A stretch of DNA of 64,000 nucleotides from Polaromonas glacialis (GCF_000709345.1 NZ_KL448323.1:394884-458883); one strand, 5' to 3'; positions 9,064-19,270 are shown, counted from the stretch's first letter. Notes: generated by a model not told the origin, from the sequence alone. Numbers and translations are program-made.

Positions 9064-12000
9064 ATGGCAAAGTTTTTTATTGATCGGCCCATCTTCGCGT
9101 GGGTGATTGCCCTGTTCATCCTGGTGCTGGGCAGCGTGGCGGTCACGCAGCTTCCGATTGCCCAATACCCGCCGGTGGCGCCGCCTTCCATCGTGGTGTC
9201 GGCCAGCTACCCCGGCGCATCCGCCAAGACGCTGGAAGACAGCGTGCTGAGCGTGATCGAGCGTGAGATGAATGGCTCGCCCGGTCTGATCTACATGGAA
9301 TCGGTGGCCCAGGCCAACGGCTCGGGCACCTTGACCTTGACCTTCGAGACCGGCACCAATGCCGATCTGGCCCAGGTCGATGTGCAAAACCGGCTGTCGC
9401 GCGCCGCGCCGCGCTTGCCCCAGGCGGTGACGCAGCAGGGCGTGCGGGTGGACAAGTCACGCTCGAACTTTTTGCTGTTCACCATGCTGGCATCCAGCAA
9501 TCCGGCGATCGATCCGGTGGCGCTGGGCGACTATGCATCGCGCAACGTGATTCCCGAACTCCAGCGCCTGACCGGCATCGGCCAGGCCCAACTTTTCGGA
9601 ACCGAGCGCGCCATGCGCATCTGGATCGACCCGGCCAAGCTCGCGGGTTTTGCGCTGTCGTCGGCTGACGTCACGAATGCCATCCGGGCGCAAAACGCGC
9701 AGATCGCCTCCGGCACGATTGGCGATTTGCCCAATGTGGCCGGCCAGGGCATTGCCGCCACGGTGGTCGTCAATGGCCAGTTGTCCAGCGTCGAGCAGTT
9801 CGGCAACATCGTGCTGCGCGCCACGACCCAGGGCTCGACCGTGCGGCTCAAGGACGTGGCGCGCATCGAGCTCGGCGCGCAAACCTATGCAACTTCGGCC
9901 CGCCTCAACGGCAAGCCGGCCACCGGCATCGGCCTGCAACTCGCGCCGGGCGGCAACGCCCTGGATGCCGCCAAGGCCGTGCGCACCAAGATGGAACAAC
10001 TCAAGCCCTACTTTCCCCAGGGCGTGAACTATTCGATTCCCTATGACAGCTCGCGCTTCGTCAGCATCTCGATTCAACAGGTGGCCACCACGCTGATTGA
10101 AGCGGTGGTGCTGGTGTTCCTGGTGATGTTCCTGTTCCTGCAGAACTGGCGCTACACCGTCATTCCGACCATCGTCGTGCCGATTGCCTTGCTGGGCACC
10201 TTTGCCACGCTGCTGGCGCTGGGCTTTTCCATCAACGTGCTGACGATGTTCGGCATGGTGCTGGTGATCGGCATCGTGGTCGATGATGCGATCGTGGTGG
10301 TCGAGAACGTCGAGCGCATCATGAGCGAGGAAGGCCTGCCGCCGTTAGAGGCCACACGCAAGGCGATGGGCCAGATTTCCGGGGCCATCATCGGCGTGAC
10401 GGTGGTGCTGATCTCGGTGTTCGTCCCGCTGGCGTTTTTTGCCGGCTCGGTGGGCAACATCTACCGCCAGTTTTCCGCCGTCATGGTCGCTTCGATCGGC
10501 TTTTCGGCCTTTCTGGCGCTGTCGCTCACGCCGGCTTTGTGCGCTTCGCTGCTCAAGCCGGTCGAAGCCGGCCATCACCATGAAAAGACCGGATTTTTCG
10601 GCTGGTTCAACCGGGGCTTTTCGCGCACCGCCAAGGGCTATGAAAGCCTGGTCGCGCGCCTGCTGAAACGCGCCGGCCGCTACCTGGTGATTTACGCGGC
10701 CATCATTGGCGTCGTGGCGCTGGTCTACACGCGCCTGCCAACATCCTTCCTGCCGGCCGAAGACCAGGGCACGCTGCTGGTCAACGTGCAGCTGCCGCCG
10801 GGCGCCACGCTGGAGCGGACCCGCGCCGTGATGGAGCAGGTCGAAGGCTTCATGCTCAAGCAGCCCGAGGTCGAGGGCATGGTCGGCGTGCTGGGCTTCA
10901 GCTTTTCCGGCCAGGGGCAAAATGCCGGACTGGCCTTCGTGACGCTCAAGGACTGGTCCGAACGCAAGGAAGCCAGCCAGAAGGCCGATGCGCTGGCCGG
11001 AAGGGCCTTTGGCGCGTTATCGGGCATTCGCGACGCGTTCGTGTTTCCGCTCAGCCCGCCGCCGATTCCCGAACTCGGTTCGGCCAGCGGCTTTACCTTC
11101 CGCCTGCAGGACCGCTCCGGTGTGGGCGGCGAGGCGCTGCTGGCGGCGCGCAACCAGTTGCTGGGCATGGCAGGCAAGAACCCGGTGCTGGCGCAGGTGC
11201 GGCCCGACGGCCTGGAAGACGCGCCGCAGTTGCAGCTTGACATTGATCGCGACAAGGCGAACGCGCTGGGCGTGAGCTTTGACGCCATCAACACCGCCCT
11301 GTCCACCTCGCTCGGTTCGAGCTATGTGAACGACTTCCCGAACCAGGGCCGCCTGCAGCGCGTCGTGGTGCAGGCGGACGCGCCAGCCCGCATGCAGCCC
11401 GATGACCTGCTGCAGATCAATGCCAGCAACAGCCGGGGCGAATCCGTTCCGCTGTCGGCCTTTGCGACCACGCACTGGGTCAAGGGGCCAATGCAGACGG
11501 TTCGCTACAACGGCTACCCGGCGATGCGCATCAGCGGCGCCGCCGCGCCAGGCTACAGCACGGGCGCCGCCATGGCCGAGATGGAAAAGATGGCGGCCCA
11601 GCTGCCGCAGGGTTTCGGCTTTGAATGGAGCGGCCAGTCGCGCGAGGAAAAGCTCGCCGGCTCGCAGGCCATGATCCTGTACGGCTTTGCGATTCTGGCG
11701 GTGTTTTTGTGCCTGGCCGCGCTGTATGAAAGCTGGTCGATTCCGCTGGCGGTGATCCTGGTCGTGCCGCTGGGCGTGGTCGGCGTGCTGCTGGCGACCT
11801 TGTTCCGGGGTTATGCCAACGACGTGTATTTCCAGGTGGGCCTGATCACCATCATTGGCCTGTCGGCGAAGAATGCGATTTTGATCATCGAGTTCGCCAA
11901 GGACCTGCAGGCGCAGGGCAAGGGCGTGATCGAGTCGGCGCTGACCGCTGCGCATTTGCGGTTCCGGCCCATCATCATGACCTCGATGGCGTTCATGCTG

Positions 12001-12219
12001 GGCGTGCTGCCGCTGGCGATTGCCACCGGCGCGAGTTCGGCCAGCCAGCGGGCCATCGGCACCGGCGTGATTGGCGGGATGATCACCGGCACCGCGCTGG
12101 CCGTGATCTTCGTGCCGATTTTCTTTGTCGTGGTGCGCGGCTTTTTCAAGGGCAGCGCGCGGCAGCAGCAAGTTTACGCAGAGCATGCCAAGTCGGCAGG
12201 GGTCGGCGGCCATGAATGA
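9064..12219 (+). CDS. acrB: RND multidrug efflux pump (AcrB/MexB, HAE1 family)
   Basis: A 1051-residue inner membrane proton/drug antiporter. It opens with MAKFFIDRPIFAWVIALFI, the family signature, and has the two-fold repeat of six TM segments plus a large periplasmic loop. The proton-relay Asp pair in TM4 (GIVVDDAIVVVENVE) falls at residues 407-408, as in E. coli AcrB. The second half has FQVGLITIIGLSAKNAILIIEFAKD. AAGGAG precedes the start closely. The stop overlaps the start of the channel gene by 8 nt, so translation may be coupled. Confidence 0.97.
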   Translation: MAKFFIDRPIFAWVIALFILVLGSVAVTQLPIAQYPPVAPPSIVVSASYPGASAKTLEDSVLSVIEREMNGSPGLIYMESVAQANGSGTLTLTFETGTNADLAQVDVQNRLSRAAPRLPQAVTQQGVRVDKSRSNFLLFTMLASSNPAIDPVALGDYASRNVIPELQRLTGIGQAQLFGTERAMRIWIDPAKLAGFALSSADVTNAIRAQNAQIASGTIGDLPNVAGQGIAATVVVNGQLSSVEQFGNIVLRATTQGSTVRLKDVARIELGAQTYATSARLNGKPATGIGLQLAPGGNALDAAKAVRTKMEQLKPYFPQGVNYSIPYDSSRFVSISIQQVATTLIEAVVLVFLVMFLFLQNWRYTVIPTIVVPIALLGTFATLLALGFSINVLTMFGMVLVIGIVVDDAIVVVENVERIMSEEGLPPLEATRKAMGQISGAIIGVTVVLISVFVPLAFFAGSVGNIYRQFSAVMVASIGFSAFLALSLTPALCASLLKPVEAGHHHEKTGFFGWFNRGFSRTAKGYESLVARLLKRAGRYLVIYAAIIGVVALVYTRLPTSFLPAEDQGTLLVNVQLPPGATLERTRAVMEQVEGFMLKQPEVEGMVGVLGFSFSGQGQNAGLAFVTLKDWSERKEASQKADALAGRAFGALSGIRDAFVFPLSPPPIPELGSASGFTFRLQDRSGVGGEALLAARNQLLGMAGKNPVLAQVRPDGLEDAPQLQLDIDRDKANALGVSFDAINTALSTSLGSSYVNDFPNQGRLQRVVVQADAPARMQPDDLLQINASNSRGESVPLSAFATTHWVKGPMQTVRYNGYPAMRISGAAAPGYSTGAAMAEMEKMAAQLPQGFGFEWSGQSREEKLAGSQAMILYGFAILAVFLCLAALYESWSIPLAVILVVPLGVVGVLLATLFRGYANDVYFQVGLITIIGLSAKNAILIIEFAKDLQAQGKGVIESALTAAHLRFRPIIMTSMAFMLGVLPLAIATGASSASQRAIGTGVIGGMITGTALAVIFVPIFFVVVRGFFKGSARQQQVYAEHAKSAGVGGHE

Positions 12220-13693
12220 AAGCCACAACATGAACCAGACAAGACTTTTCCAACGCCTGGCCGTGAGCGCCGCAGTGCTGCTGGCCGGCTGCTCGATGAT
12301 CCCGACCTACGAGCGTCCGGCCGCACCTATCGCCACTGACTGGCCCGCGCTCAGTGCTGCGGCTGCGGCCGGAACGACTGGCAGCGGCGTCGCTGCCGCC
12401 GACATCGAGTGGCAGGGCTTTTTCAGCGACCCCCGGCTGCGCCAGCTGATTGACGCGGCGCTGCGCAACAACCGCGACCTGCGCGTGGCCGTGCTCAACA
12501 TCGAGCAGGCCCGGGCGCAATACCAGATTCGCCGTGCGGACCAGTTGCCAACAGTGGGCGCCGCCGTGACCGGCTCGCGCCAGCCTGGAGCCAACGAAGG
12601 CATCACCAGCGTCTACACCGCCGGCCTGGCCATGACGTCGTACGAGTTCGACTTTTTCGGCCGCGTCGCCAGCCTGAAGGAAGCCGCACTCAGCCAGTAC
12701 CTGGCCACCGAGGAAGGGCGCAAGTCCGCGCAGATCAGCCTGGTTGCGGCCGTCGCCAACACCTACCTCAGCCTGCTGGCCGACGAGGAACTGATCGGCA
12801 TCACCCGGCAGACGCTGGCCACGCGCGAGGACTCGTTTCGCCTGAGCAAGCTGCGATTTGACAATGGCGTGAGTTCTGAACTCGACGTTCGCCAGGCCGA
12901 GTCGCTGATTGAAGCGGCGCGCGTGTCGCTGGCGCAGCTGGCGCGCCAGCGTGCGCTTGACCAGAACGCGCTGGTGCTGCTGCTGGGCCAGCCCGCCACC
13001 GGCGAGCTGGCCGTGGCCCTGCCGGCCGGCAAGGGCCTGGCCGACATGCCGGTGATGGCCGACGTGCCGGCGGGCCTGCCGTCCGATCTGCTGACGCGCC
13101 GCCCTGACGTGCGCCAGGCCGAGCAGTTGCTGCTGGCGTCCAACGCCAATATCGGCGCGGCGCGGGCGGCGTTTTTCCCGAAGATCTCGCTCACTGCCAG
13201 CGCCGGCAGCGCCAGCTCGCACCTGGGCAACCTGTTCCAGAGCGGCAGCTTTGGCTGGACGCTGGCGCCGCAGCTGTTCCTGCCGATTTTTGACGCGGGC
13301 CGCAACCGTGCCGGCTTGGCGTCGGCCAAAGTCGGGCGCGACATTGCCGTGGCGCAATACGAAAAATCGATACAGACAGCGTTTCGCGAAGTCGCCGATG
13401 CACTCGCCGGCCGCGCCACGCTGGGCGAGCAACTGCGCGCCCAGCAGGCCCAGGCCAGTGCCGAAGGCGTTCGCTACCGGCTGTCCAACCTGCGCTACCA
13501 GAGCGGCATTGCCAGCCAGCTTGACCTGCTCGATGCGCAGCGCTCGCTGTTCACCGCGCAGCAGGCCGTGGTGCAAACCCGGCTGGCGCAGCTGCAAAGC
13601 CAGGTCACGCTGTACAAAGTGTTGGGCGGCGGCTGGAAGGAACCCGGCGAGGCGGCGCCGGTGGCGAATGCAGCGCTTGCGCCCAAACCGTAG
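12212..13693 (+). CDS. Outer membrane efflux channel (OprM/TtgC, NodT family)
   Basis: A 493-residue lipoprotein (LLAGC, lipid Cys27) of the TolC-like outer membrane factor family. It has the two-fold repeat seen in SLIEAARVSLAQLARQRALDQNALVLLLGQ and RYQSGIASQLDLLDAQRSLFTAQQAVVQTRLAQLQSQVTLYKVLGGGW, plus PSDLLTRRPDVRQAEQLL. It forms the trimeric exit duct of the tripartite pump. I take the ATG at 12212; an ATG at 12230 (MNQTRLF) is an alternative that also keeps the signal peptide. It ends convergent with murI. Confidence 0.93.
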   Translation: MNESHNMNQTRLFQRLAVSAAVLLAGCSMIPTYERPAAPIATDWPALSAAAAAGTTGSGVAAADIEWQGFFSDPRLRQLIDAALRNNRDLRVAVLNIEQARAQYQIRRADQLPTVGAAVTGSRQPGANEGITSVYTAGLAMTSYEFDFFGRVASLKEAALSQYLATEEGRKSAQISLVAAVANTYLSLLADEELIGITRQTLATREDSFRLSKLRFDNGVSSELDVRQAESLIEAARVSLAQLARQRALDQNALVLLLGQPATGELAVALPAGKGLADMPVMADVPAGLPSDLLTRRPDVRQAEQLLLASNANIGAARAAFFPKISLTASAGSASSHLGNLFQSGSFGWTLAPQLFLPIFDAGRNRAGLASAKVGRDIAVAQYEKSIQTAFREVADALAGRATLGEQLRAQQAQASAEGVRYRLSNLRYQSGIASQLDLLDAQRSLFTAQQAVVQTRLAQLQSQVTLYKVLGGGWKEPGEAAPVANAALAPKP

Positions 13694-13736
13694 GCTGCAA
13701 GGCTTTCACTTCCACCAGCAGTGCATGGCGGATAAA

Positions 13737-13803
13737 AAATTGATGTTTTATGCTGTTTGCGCATGATGGGCGTGCGCAAACAGCTATTAAAACGATAGTA
13801 AGC
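13737..13803 (+). repeat. Family A dispersed repeat, copy 2
   Basis: A perfect 8-bp stem, GTTTGCGC (13755-13762) with GCGCAAAC (13774-13781), is followed by AGCTATTAAAACGATAGTA. It lies between two convergent genes and may act as a terminator, though no long T run follows. The murI stop codon and last residues are inside it. Confidence 0.8.
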
Positions 13804-14602
13804 TGACCGGCACCGACAAGTCCAGCCAGCGTTGCGCCGCTGCTTGCAGCGTGCGCGCCTGGCTGGTGGCGAACAGGCTGACCTGTCCGGGCGGCGCGTT
13901 CGCCGCCATCAAGGCATCGGGCAGCAGCCGCCGCGTCTGGCGCGCCACCGCTTGGCCGTTGTCGATGAACTGCACGCCAGGGCCGACCAGCGCGCGCAGG
14001 TGTTCGCTGGCAAACGGATAGTGCGTGCAGCCGAGCACCAGCGTGTCAATTTCGCCTGTTTCAGTGCCAAATCGGCCCATGGCGCTTACGTAGTGTGCGC
14101 AGAGTGCTATGGTTCTGGTAGCGTCGCCCGTGTCGGCGCTGGCCTCGATGGCGTGGGCCAGACCGTCGCAGGGTTGCAGGACGAACTGGGTGTTTGCGGC
14201 CTGCGCCGCCAGCAGCGCCTGGAATTTGTCGCTGGCCAGCGTGCCGCGCGTGGCCATCACGCCGATGCGCCCGGTCCGGCTCAGCGCCACGGCCGGTTTC
14301 AGCGCCGGCTCGACGCCGATCAGCGCCAGCCCCGGATGCTCGGCGCGCAATAAATGAATCGCGGCGGCCGTGGCCGTGTTGCAGGCTATCACCAGCGCCT
14401 TGACATTCTGGCTCACCAGATACTGCACGACGGCGCGCGAACGGGCCAGCACATGCGCTACGTCCCGCTCTCCATAGGGCGCGTGGCCGCTGTCGGCGAT
14501 GTAGATGAAGTCTTCGTGCGGCATGTCGGCCCGCAGCGCTTTGAGCACGCTCAGGCCGCCGATGCCGCTGTCAAACACGCCGATCAAAACACTGGCCCCC
14601 AC
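13787..14602 (-). CDS. murI: Glutamate racemase
   Basis: A 271-residue cytoplasmic enzyme converting L- to D-glutamate for peptidoglycan. DSGIGGLSVL is at residues 11-20, and the two catalytic cysteines are in IACNTATA (Cys74) and LGCTHYPF (Cys192). Both ends are odd. The GTG at 14602 lies in a family B repeat; a TTG at 14587, with GGGGG from the same repeat upstream, would give the more usual MIGVFDSGIGG. The last codons (LLSF) and the stop lie in a family A repeat. The catalytic core is intact, so I expect a working enzyme. Confidence 0.94.
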   Translation of the reverse strand: MGASVLIGVFDSGIGGLSVLKALRADMPHEDFIYIADSGHAPYGERDVAHVLARSRAVVQYLVSQNVKALVIACNTATAAAIHLLRAEHPGLALIGVEPALKPAVALSRTGRIGVMATRGTLASDKFQALLAAQAANTQFVLQPCDGLAHAIEASADTGDATRTIALCAHYVSAMGRFGTETGEIDTLVLGCTHYPFASEHLRALVGPGVQFIDNGQAVARQTRRLLPDALMAANAPPGQVSLFATSQARTLQAAAQRWLDLSVPVSLLSF

Positions 14603-14683
14603 GCTTGTCGCTTCGCGTACTGCGCTGCCCCCCGAGTGGGCCGCTGCGCCTGCGGACTGGCTAAGCCAGATCCGCGGCCCCTG
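14593..14683 (+). repeat. Family B dispersed repeat, copy 1
   Basis: Runs from TGGCCCCCACGCT through CGCTTCGCGT, CGCTGCCCCCCGAG, CTGCGCCTG, to CGGCCCCTG, the same order as the copy at 43148-43280. A short partial copy of the first 11 bases recurs at 14696. It fills the gap between the fumarase and murI genes. Confidence 0.75.
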
Positions 14684-14729
14684 TTTGAAGGGAGATGGCC
14701 CCCACGGTTACGTGCCACCCGGCCGCTGG

Positions 14730-16280
14730 TCAGGCGTTGGTCACGGCGATGTTCTTGAACTCGCCGGTGGCAATGCGTTCCTGCCACAGGGCCGGGCCGG
14801 TGATGTGGGCGCTGGTGCCGCCCGAATCGACCGCCACGGTCACGGGCATGTCCACCACGTCGAATTCATAGATCGCTTCCATTCCGAGGTCGGCAAAACC
14901 GACGACTTCGGCGTGCTTGATGGCCTTGGACACCAAGTAGGCGGCGCCGCCGACCGCCATCAGGTAGGCGCTCTTGTGCTTCTTGATGGCTTCAATCGCC
15001 ACAGGGCCGCGCTCGGCCTTGCCGACCATCGAGATCAAACCGGTCTGCGCCAGCATCATTTCGGTGAAGCCGTCCATGCGCGTGGCGGTGGTGGGGCCGG
15101 CGGGGCCGACAGCTTCGCCCTTGACCGGATCGACCGGGCCGACGTAGTAGATCACCCGGTTGGTGAAATCGACCGGCAGCTTTTCACCCTTGGCCAGCAT
15201 GTCGGCAATGCGCTTGTGCGCGGCGTCGCGGCCGGTCAGCATCTTGCCGTTGAGCAGCAGGGTTTGGCCGGGCGTCCAGCTGGCGACTTCTTCCTTGGTC
15301 AGCGTGTTCAGGTCCACCTTCTTGCTCTTGACGTAATCGGGCGTCCAGTTCACGTCGGGCCAGGTGTCGAGCGACGGCGGCGTGAGGTAGACCGGGCCGC
15401 TGCCGTCCATCACGAAATGGGCGTGGCGCGTGGCCGCGCAGTTCGGGATCATCGCGACCGGCTTGCTGGCGGCGTGCGTCGGGTACAGCTTGATCTTGAC
15501 GTCGAGCACCGTGGTCAGGCCGCCCAGGCCCTGCGCGCCAATGCCCAGCGCGTTGACCTTTTCAAACAGTTCCAGGCGCAGCGCCTCGACCTTGGTCAGC
15601 GCCTCGCCGGCCGCCGACTTGGCCTGCAGCTCGTACATGTCCAGGTCGTCCATCAGGCTTTCCTTGGCCATCAGCACGGCTTTTTCGGCCGTGCCGCCGA
15701 TGCCGATGCCCAGCATGCCGGGCGGGCACCAGCCGGCGCCCATCGTGGGAACGGTCTTCAAGACCCAGTCCACCACCGAGTCGCCGGGGTTGAGCATGAC
15801 CATCTTGCTTTTGTTCTCGGAGCCGCCGCCCTTGGCCGCGACGGTAACTTCAACCGTGTTGCCGGGAACGATCTCGGTGAAGATCACGGCCGGCGTGTTG
15901 TCCTTGGTGTTCTTGCGGTCGAACTGAGGGTCTGCGACGACGGAGGCGCGCAGCGTGTTGTCGGGGTGGTTGTAGCCTTGCCGAACGCCTTCGTTGATGG
16001 CGTCGTCAATGCTGCCGGTGAAGCCTTCCCAGCGCACGTCCATGCCGGCCTTGAGGAACACGTTGACGATGCCGGTGTCCTGGCAGATCGGGCGGTGGCC
16101 GGTGGCGCTCATCTTGCTGTTGGTCAGGATTTGCGCAATCGCGTCCTTGGCGGCCGGGCTTTGCTCTCGCTCGTAGGCGCGCGCCAGGTGGGCGATGTAG
16201 TCGGTCGGATGGTAATAGCTGATGTACTGCAGGGCGGCGGCAACGGATTCGATGAGGTCGGCTTGTTTGATGGTGGTCAT
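14730..16280 (-). CDS. fumA: Fumarate hydratase class I (iron-sulfur)
   Basis: A 516-residue [4Fe-4S] enzyme interconverting fumarate and malate. The alpha part (about 1-300) carries candidate cluster Cys residues in PICQDTGIV, GWCPPGMLG and PNCAATRHAHF. The beta part (about 340-516) has GPTTATRMDGF and DSGGTSAHITGPALW. Both halves are in one chain, as in E. coli FumA/FumB. The ATG at 16280 gives the family start MTTIKQADLIESVA; a TTG 30 nt upstream is also in frame. It is divergent from fumC, so both fumarase classes start from one 120-bp gap, which would allow a switch under oxidative stress or iron limitation. Confidence 0.96.
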   Translation of the reverse strand: MTTIKQADLIESVAAALQYISYYHPTDYIAHLARAYEREQSPAAKDAIAQILTNSKMSATGHRPICQDTGIVNVFLKAGMDVRWEGFTGSIDDAINEGVRQGYNHPDNTLRASVVADPQFDRKNTKDNTPAVIFTEIVPGNTVEVTVAAKGGGSENKSKMVMLNPGDSVVDWVLKTVPTMGAGWCPPGMLGIGIGGTAEKAVLMAKESLMDDLDMYELQAKSAAGEALTKVEALRLELFEKVNALGIGAQGLGGLTTVLDVKIKLYPTHAASKPVAMIPNCAATRHAHFVMDGSGPVYLTPPSLDTWPDVNWTPDYVKSKKVDLNTLTKEEVASWTPGQTLLLNGKMLTGRDAAHKRIADMLAKGEKLPVDFTNRVIYYVGPVDPVKGEAVGPAGPTTATRMDGFTEMMLAQTGLISMVGKAERGPVAIEAIKKHKSAYLMAVGGAAYLVSKAIKHAEVVGFADLGMEAIYEFDVVDMPVTVAVDSGGTSAHITGPALWQERIATGEFKNIAVTNA

Positions 16281-16400
16281 GGCTTGGGTGGGTAGAGTGA
16301 ATGAAGGCAACGCCCGTTGACGGGGTTTGCTTTTGATTACTTTTATTAGCGGCTATGCTGAAACGATCCCCCTCTATTTTGACAGGTCAGGGCTTACACC

Positions 16401-17798
16401 ATGAGTACAACCGCCACCACGCGCCTTGAGCGCGACACCTTCGGGCCGATCGAGGTCCCCTCCGGCCGGCTGTGGGGCGCGCAAACCCAGCGCTCCTTGC
16501 AGAACTTCGACATCTCGGGCGAACGTCAGCCGGTCGAGCTGATCCGGGCGCTGGCGCAGATCAAGCGCTCGTCGGCGCTGGTCAACCAGGCGCTGGGCCT
16601 GCAGGATGCGAAAAAAACCGATGCCATCGTGGCGGCGGCCGATGAAGTCATCAGCGGCCAGCATCCGGACGAGTTTCCGCTGGTGGTCTGGCAGACCGGC
16701 TCGGGCACGCAGACCAACATGAACGTCAATGAAGTGCTTGCGAACCGGGCCAGCGAACTGCTGGGCGGCGAGCGCGGCGATGCGCGGCTGGTGCATCCGA
16801 ACGACGACGTGAACCGAAGCCAGTCGTCGAACGATGTGTTTCCCACGGCGATGCATCTGTCGGCGGTCATTGCCATCACTGAAAAACTGTTGCCGGCGAT
16901 GGAAAAGCTGCGCGCCACGCTGGCGCAGAAATCGTGTGACTTCGACGACATCGTGAAGATCGGCCGCACCCATTTGCAGGACGCCACGCCCTTGAGCCTG
17001 GGCCAGGAATTCTCGGGCTACGCGGCGCAGCTGGCGCACGGCGATGCGCATGTGCGGGCGGCGCTGCCGCATTTATATGAACTCGCCCTGGGCGGAACGG
17101 CGGTGGGGACGGGGTTGAACGCGCCCAAGGGTTATGCCGAACAGGCGGCGGCCGAGCTGGCGCGGCTGACCGGCTTGCCGTTTGTCACCGCGCCGAACAA
17201 GTTCGAGGCGCTGGCTTCATGCGACGCGCTGGTCCATGCCCACGGCGCGCTGAAGACACTGGCCGCCAGCCTCATGAAAATCGCTAACGATGTGCGCTGG
17301 CTGGCCAGCGGCCCGAGGAGCGGCATCGGCGAGCTGAGCATTCCCGAGAACGAACCGGGCTCGTCGATCATGCCGGGCAAGGTGAACCCGACGCAAAGCG
17401 AGGCGCTGACCATGCTGGCTGCGCAAGTGTTCGGCAACGACGTGGCGATCAATTTCGGCGGCGCGTCGGGCAACTTCGAGCTGAATGTGTTCAGGCCGAT
17501 GGTGGCCTACAACTTTTTGCAAAGCGTGCGCCTGCTGGCCGACGGCATGGTGAGTTTCAACGACCACTGCGCCGTGGGCATAGCACCCAACCGCGAGCGC
17601 ATTGCCGAGCTGGTCAGCCGCTCCTTGATGCTGGTGACGGCGCTGAACCCGCACATCGGCTACGACAAGGCGGCTTTCATCGCCAAGAAGGCGCACCACG
17701 AAGGCACGAGCCTGCGCGAAGCGGCGCTGGCGTCAGGCCATGTCACGGCGGCGCAGTTTGACGCCTGGGTCGATCCGGCGAAGATGATCGGTCGGTAG
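16401..17798 (+). CDS. fumC: Fumarate hydratase class II
   Basis: A 465-residue iron-independent fumarase of the aspartase/fumarase superfamily. It has the signature loop [13 protein letters not shown] (about residues 320-332), [13 protein letters not shown], and [20 protein letters not shown] with the catalytic His. The tetrameric enzyme keeps the TCA cycle going when the iron-sulfur enzyme is inactive; that division of labour with the divergent fumA gene is known in E. coli and inferred here. The start ATG matches the family N-terminus ([11 protein letters not shown]). The DUF2254 gene follows after 23 bp. Confidence 0.97.
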   Translation: MSTTATTRLERDTFGPIEVPSGRLWGAQTQRSLQNFDISGERQPVELIRALAQIKRSSALVNQALGLQDAKKTDAIVAAADEVISGQHPDEFPLVVWQTGSGTQTNMNVNEVLANRASELLGGERGDARLVHPNDDVNRSQSSNDVFPTAMHLSAVIAITEKLLPAMEKLRATLAQKSCDFDDIVKIGRTHLQDATPLSLGQEFSGYAAQLAHGDAHVRAALPHLYELALGGTAVGTGLNAPKGYAEQAAAELARLTGLPFVTAPNKFEALASCDALVHAHGALKTLAASLMKIANDVRWLASGPRSGIGELSIPENEPGSSIMPGKVNPTQSEALTMLAAQVFGNDVAINFGGASGNFELNVFRPMVAYNFLQSVRLLADGMVSFNDHCAVGIAPNRERIAELVSRSLMLVTALNPHIGYDKAAFIAKKAHHEGTSLREAALASGHVTAAQFDAWVDPAKMIGR

Positions 17799-17821
17799 GC
17801 AGTCAGCGCGATACTTCCTGC

Positions 17822-19111
17822 ATGTCGGAAAAGCTTCTCTACCTTCTGCAGCGGCTGCTGCGCAAAACCTGGTTGCGGTGCGCGCTGTTTTCGTTGGTGG
17901 CCCTGCTGGCCGTGACGCTGGCGAAGCTGTTCGGGCAGTTCATTCCCGAAGACATTGCGCTCAAGCTGGGCTCCGACTCCATCGGCAGCCTGCTCAACAT
18001 CCTTGCCACGAGCATGCTGACCGTGGCGGTTTTTTCTGCCAGCACCATGGTGTCCTCGTTTGCGGCCGTGGCCAGTACGGCCACGCCGCGCGCGTCCCAG
18101 TTGTTGATCGAAGACAGCACCATCCAAAATACGCTGGCCACGTTTGTCGGGGCTTTTTTATACAGCGTGATTGCCCTTGTCGGGCTCAATGCCCAGATTT
18201 ATGGCGGTGGCGGGCGTCTGGTGCTTTTTGGTTTCACCCTCGTCATCCTGCTGGTGGTAGTGATCGTGCTGCTGCGCTGGCTGGACTATCTGTCGGTGCT
18301 GGGGCGAATGGGCGAAACCATCAGCCGGGTCGAAGCAGCCACCACCAAGGCCATGGCGCAACGCCTGCAAAAGCCTTTTATGGGGGGACGAAAGCAAGCT
18401 GAAGGCGCCAGTGGCGAGCAGACCCTGCGTGCCCCGGCCACCGGTTTTGTACAGCATGTGTCGATGGACATCCTGCAGGAATGCGCAGAGCGCACGGACG
18501 CCATGATTCACCTGCATGTTCAGCCGGGGGACTTTGTCGAGCCCTCGACGGTGATCGCCAGCAGCACGCGAGCGCTCGATACCGAAGGCTGCAAGGCAGT
18601 CGCTGATGCCGTGTTGATTGGTGCGGCCAGGACTTTCGACTACGACCCGCGCTTTGGCCTGCGGGTGATGGGCGAGATCGCCGCACGCGCCTTGTCGCCG
18701 GCTGTAAATGACCCCGGCACGGCCATCGAAGTGCTGGCGACCGCCGTCAGGACGATGATCTACTGGGTCGATGGGCAGCGGGCGCCAAACAAATCCACTT
18801 TGCCCGATGACTCCCAGGCTGTTCAAGCCGAGTTTGACCGTGTGTCCGCGCCGGATTTGCGGGAGGCGGGCATGTTGACCGATGTGTTTGACCCGCTGGC
18901 CCGCCATGGCGCTCTGGCGGTGGATGTGGGCGTGGCGCTGCAGCACGCCCTGGCTTCCCTCCGGCGGCTGAACCATGCGGCCTTCAACCCGGTGCTCGAT
19001 CAGATCTCCCGGGAGGCCATCCAGCGGGCCGCGCATGCCGGCCTGTTTGAGCCCGATCTGGAGTGCCTGCGCGCGGCCGCGCTGTCAGAGCGTCAGGCCA
19101 GGCCGGGCTGA
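17822..19111 (+). CDS. DUF2254 family membrane protein
   Basis: A 429-residue protein of unknown function. The N-terminal 155 residues hold about four hydrophobic segments (about 19-40, 58-78, 103-123 and 130-150), with the conserved SASTMVSSFAAVASTATPRAS stretch after the second. The remaining 270 residues are soluble and include GFVQHVSMDILQECA, DYDPRFGLRVMGEIAARALSPAVNDPGTA and a helical C-terminus. These match the DUF2254 pattern, whose role is not known. It may be read with fumC, but the two have no evident functional link. It ends convergent with proX across a family A repeat. Confidence 0.85.
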   Translation: MSEKLLYLLQRLLRKTWLRCALFSLVALLAVTLAKLFGQFIPEDIALKLGSDSIGSLLNILATSMLTVAVFSASTMVSSFAAVASTATPRASQLLIEDSTIQNTLATFVGAFLYSVIALVGLNAQIYGGGGRLVLFGFTLVILLVVVIVLLRWLDYLSVLGRMGETISRVEAATTKAMAQRLQKPFMGGRKQAEGASGEQTLRAPATGFVQHVSMDILQECAERTDAMIHLHVQPGDFVEPSTVIASSTRALDTEGCKAVADAVLIGAARTFDYDPRFGLRVMGEIAARALSPAVNDPGTAIEVLATAVRTMIYWVDGQRAPNKSTLPDDSQAVQAEFDRVSAPDLREAGMLTDVFDPLARHGALAVDVGVALQHALASLRRLNHAAFNPVLDQISREAIQRAAHAGLFEPDLECLRAAALSERQARPG

Positions 19112-19199
19112 ACTGGCTGCGCCATGCGCAGCGCGCCAGCGGCACAAAAGCCAACGATGGGGCACGCCGCACAACAGGATGCGACACCGTCCTGAAAAA

Positions 19200-19270
19200 G
19201 CGCTACCTGCTATGGTTTAAATAGCTGGTAGCGCCCGTCCAGCTTGCGCAAGAGGTTTGTTTGATGCTTA
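19200..19270 (-). repeat. Family A dispersed repeat, copy 3
   Basis: Read on the minus strand: AAGCATCAAAC, CTTGCGCAAG, GACGGGCG, then the AGCTAT palindrome. A perfect 8-bp stem, GCGCTACC (19200-19207) with GGTAGCGC (19227-19234), encloses the AT centre. It lies between convergent genes and its start touches the proX stop codon. Confidence 0.8.

Noticed and set aside
14505..16295. Long plus-strand frame opposite the class I fumarase
   Set aside because: The minus strand encodes a complete, highly conserved enzyme; the opposite frame is low-complexity His/Arg/Gly-rich sequence, as expected from GC-rich third positions.
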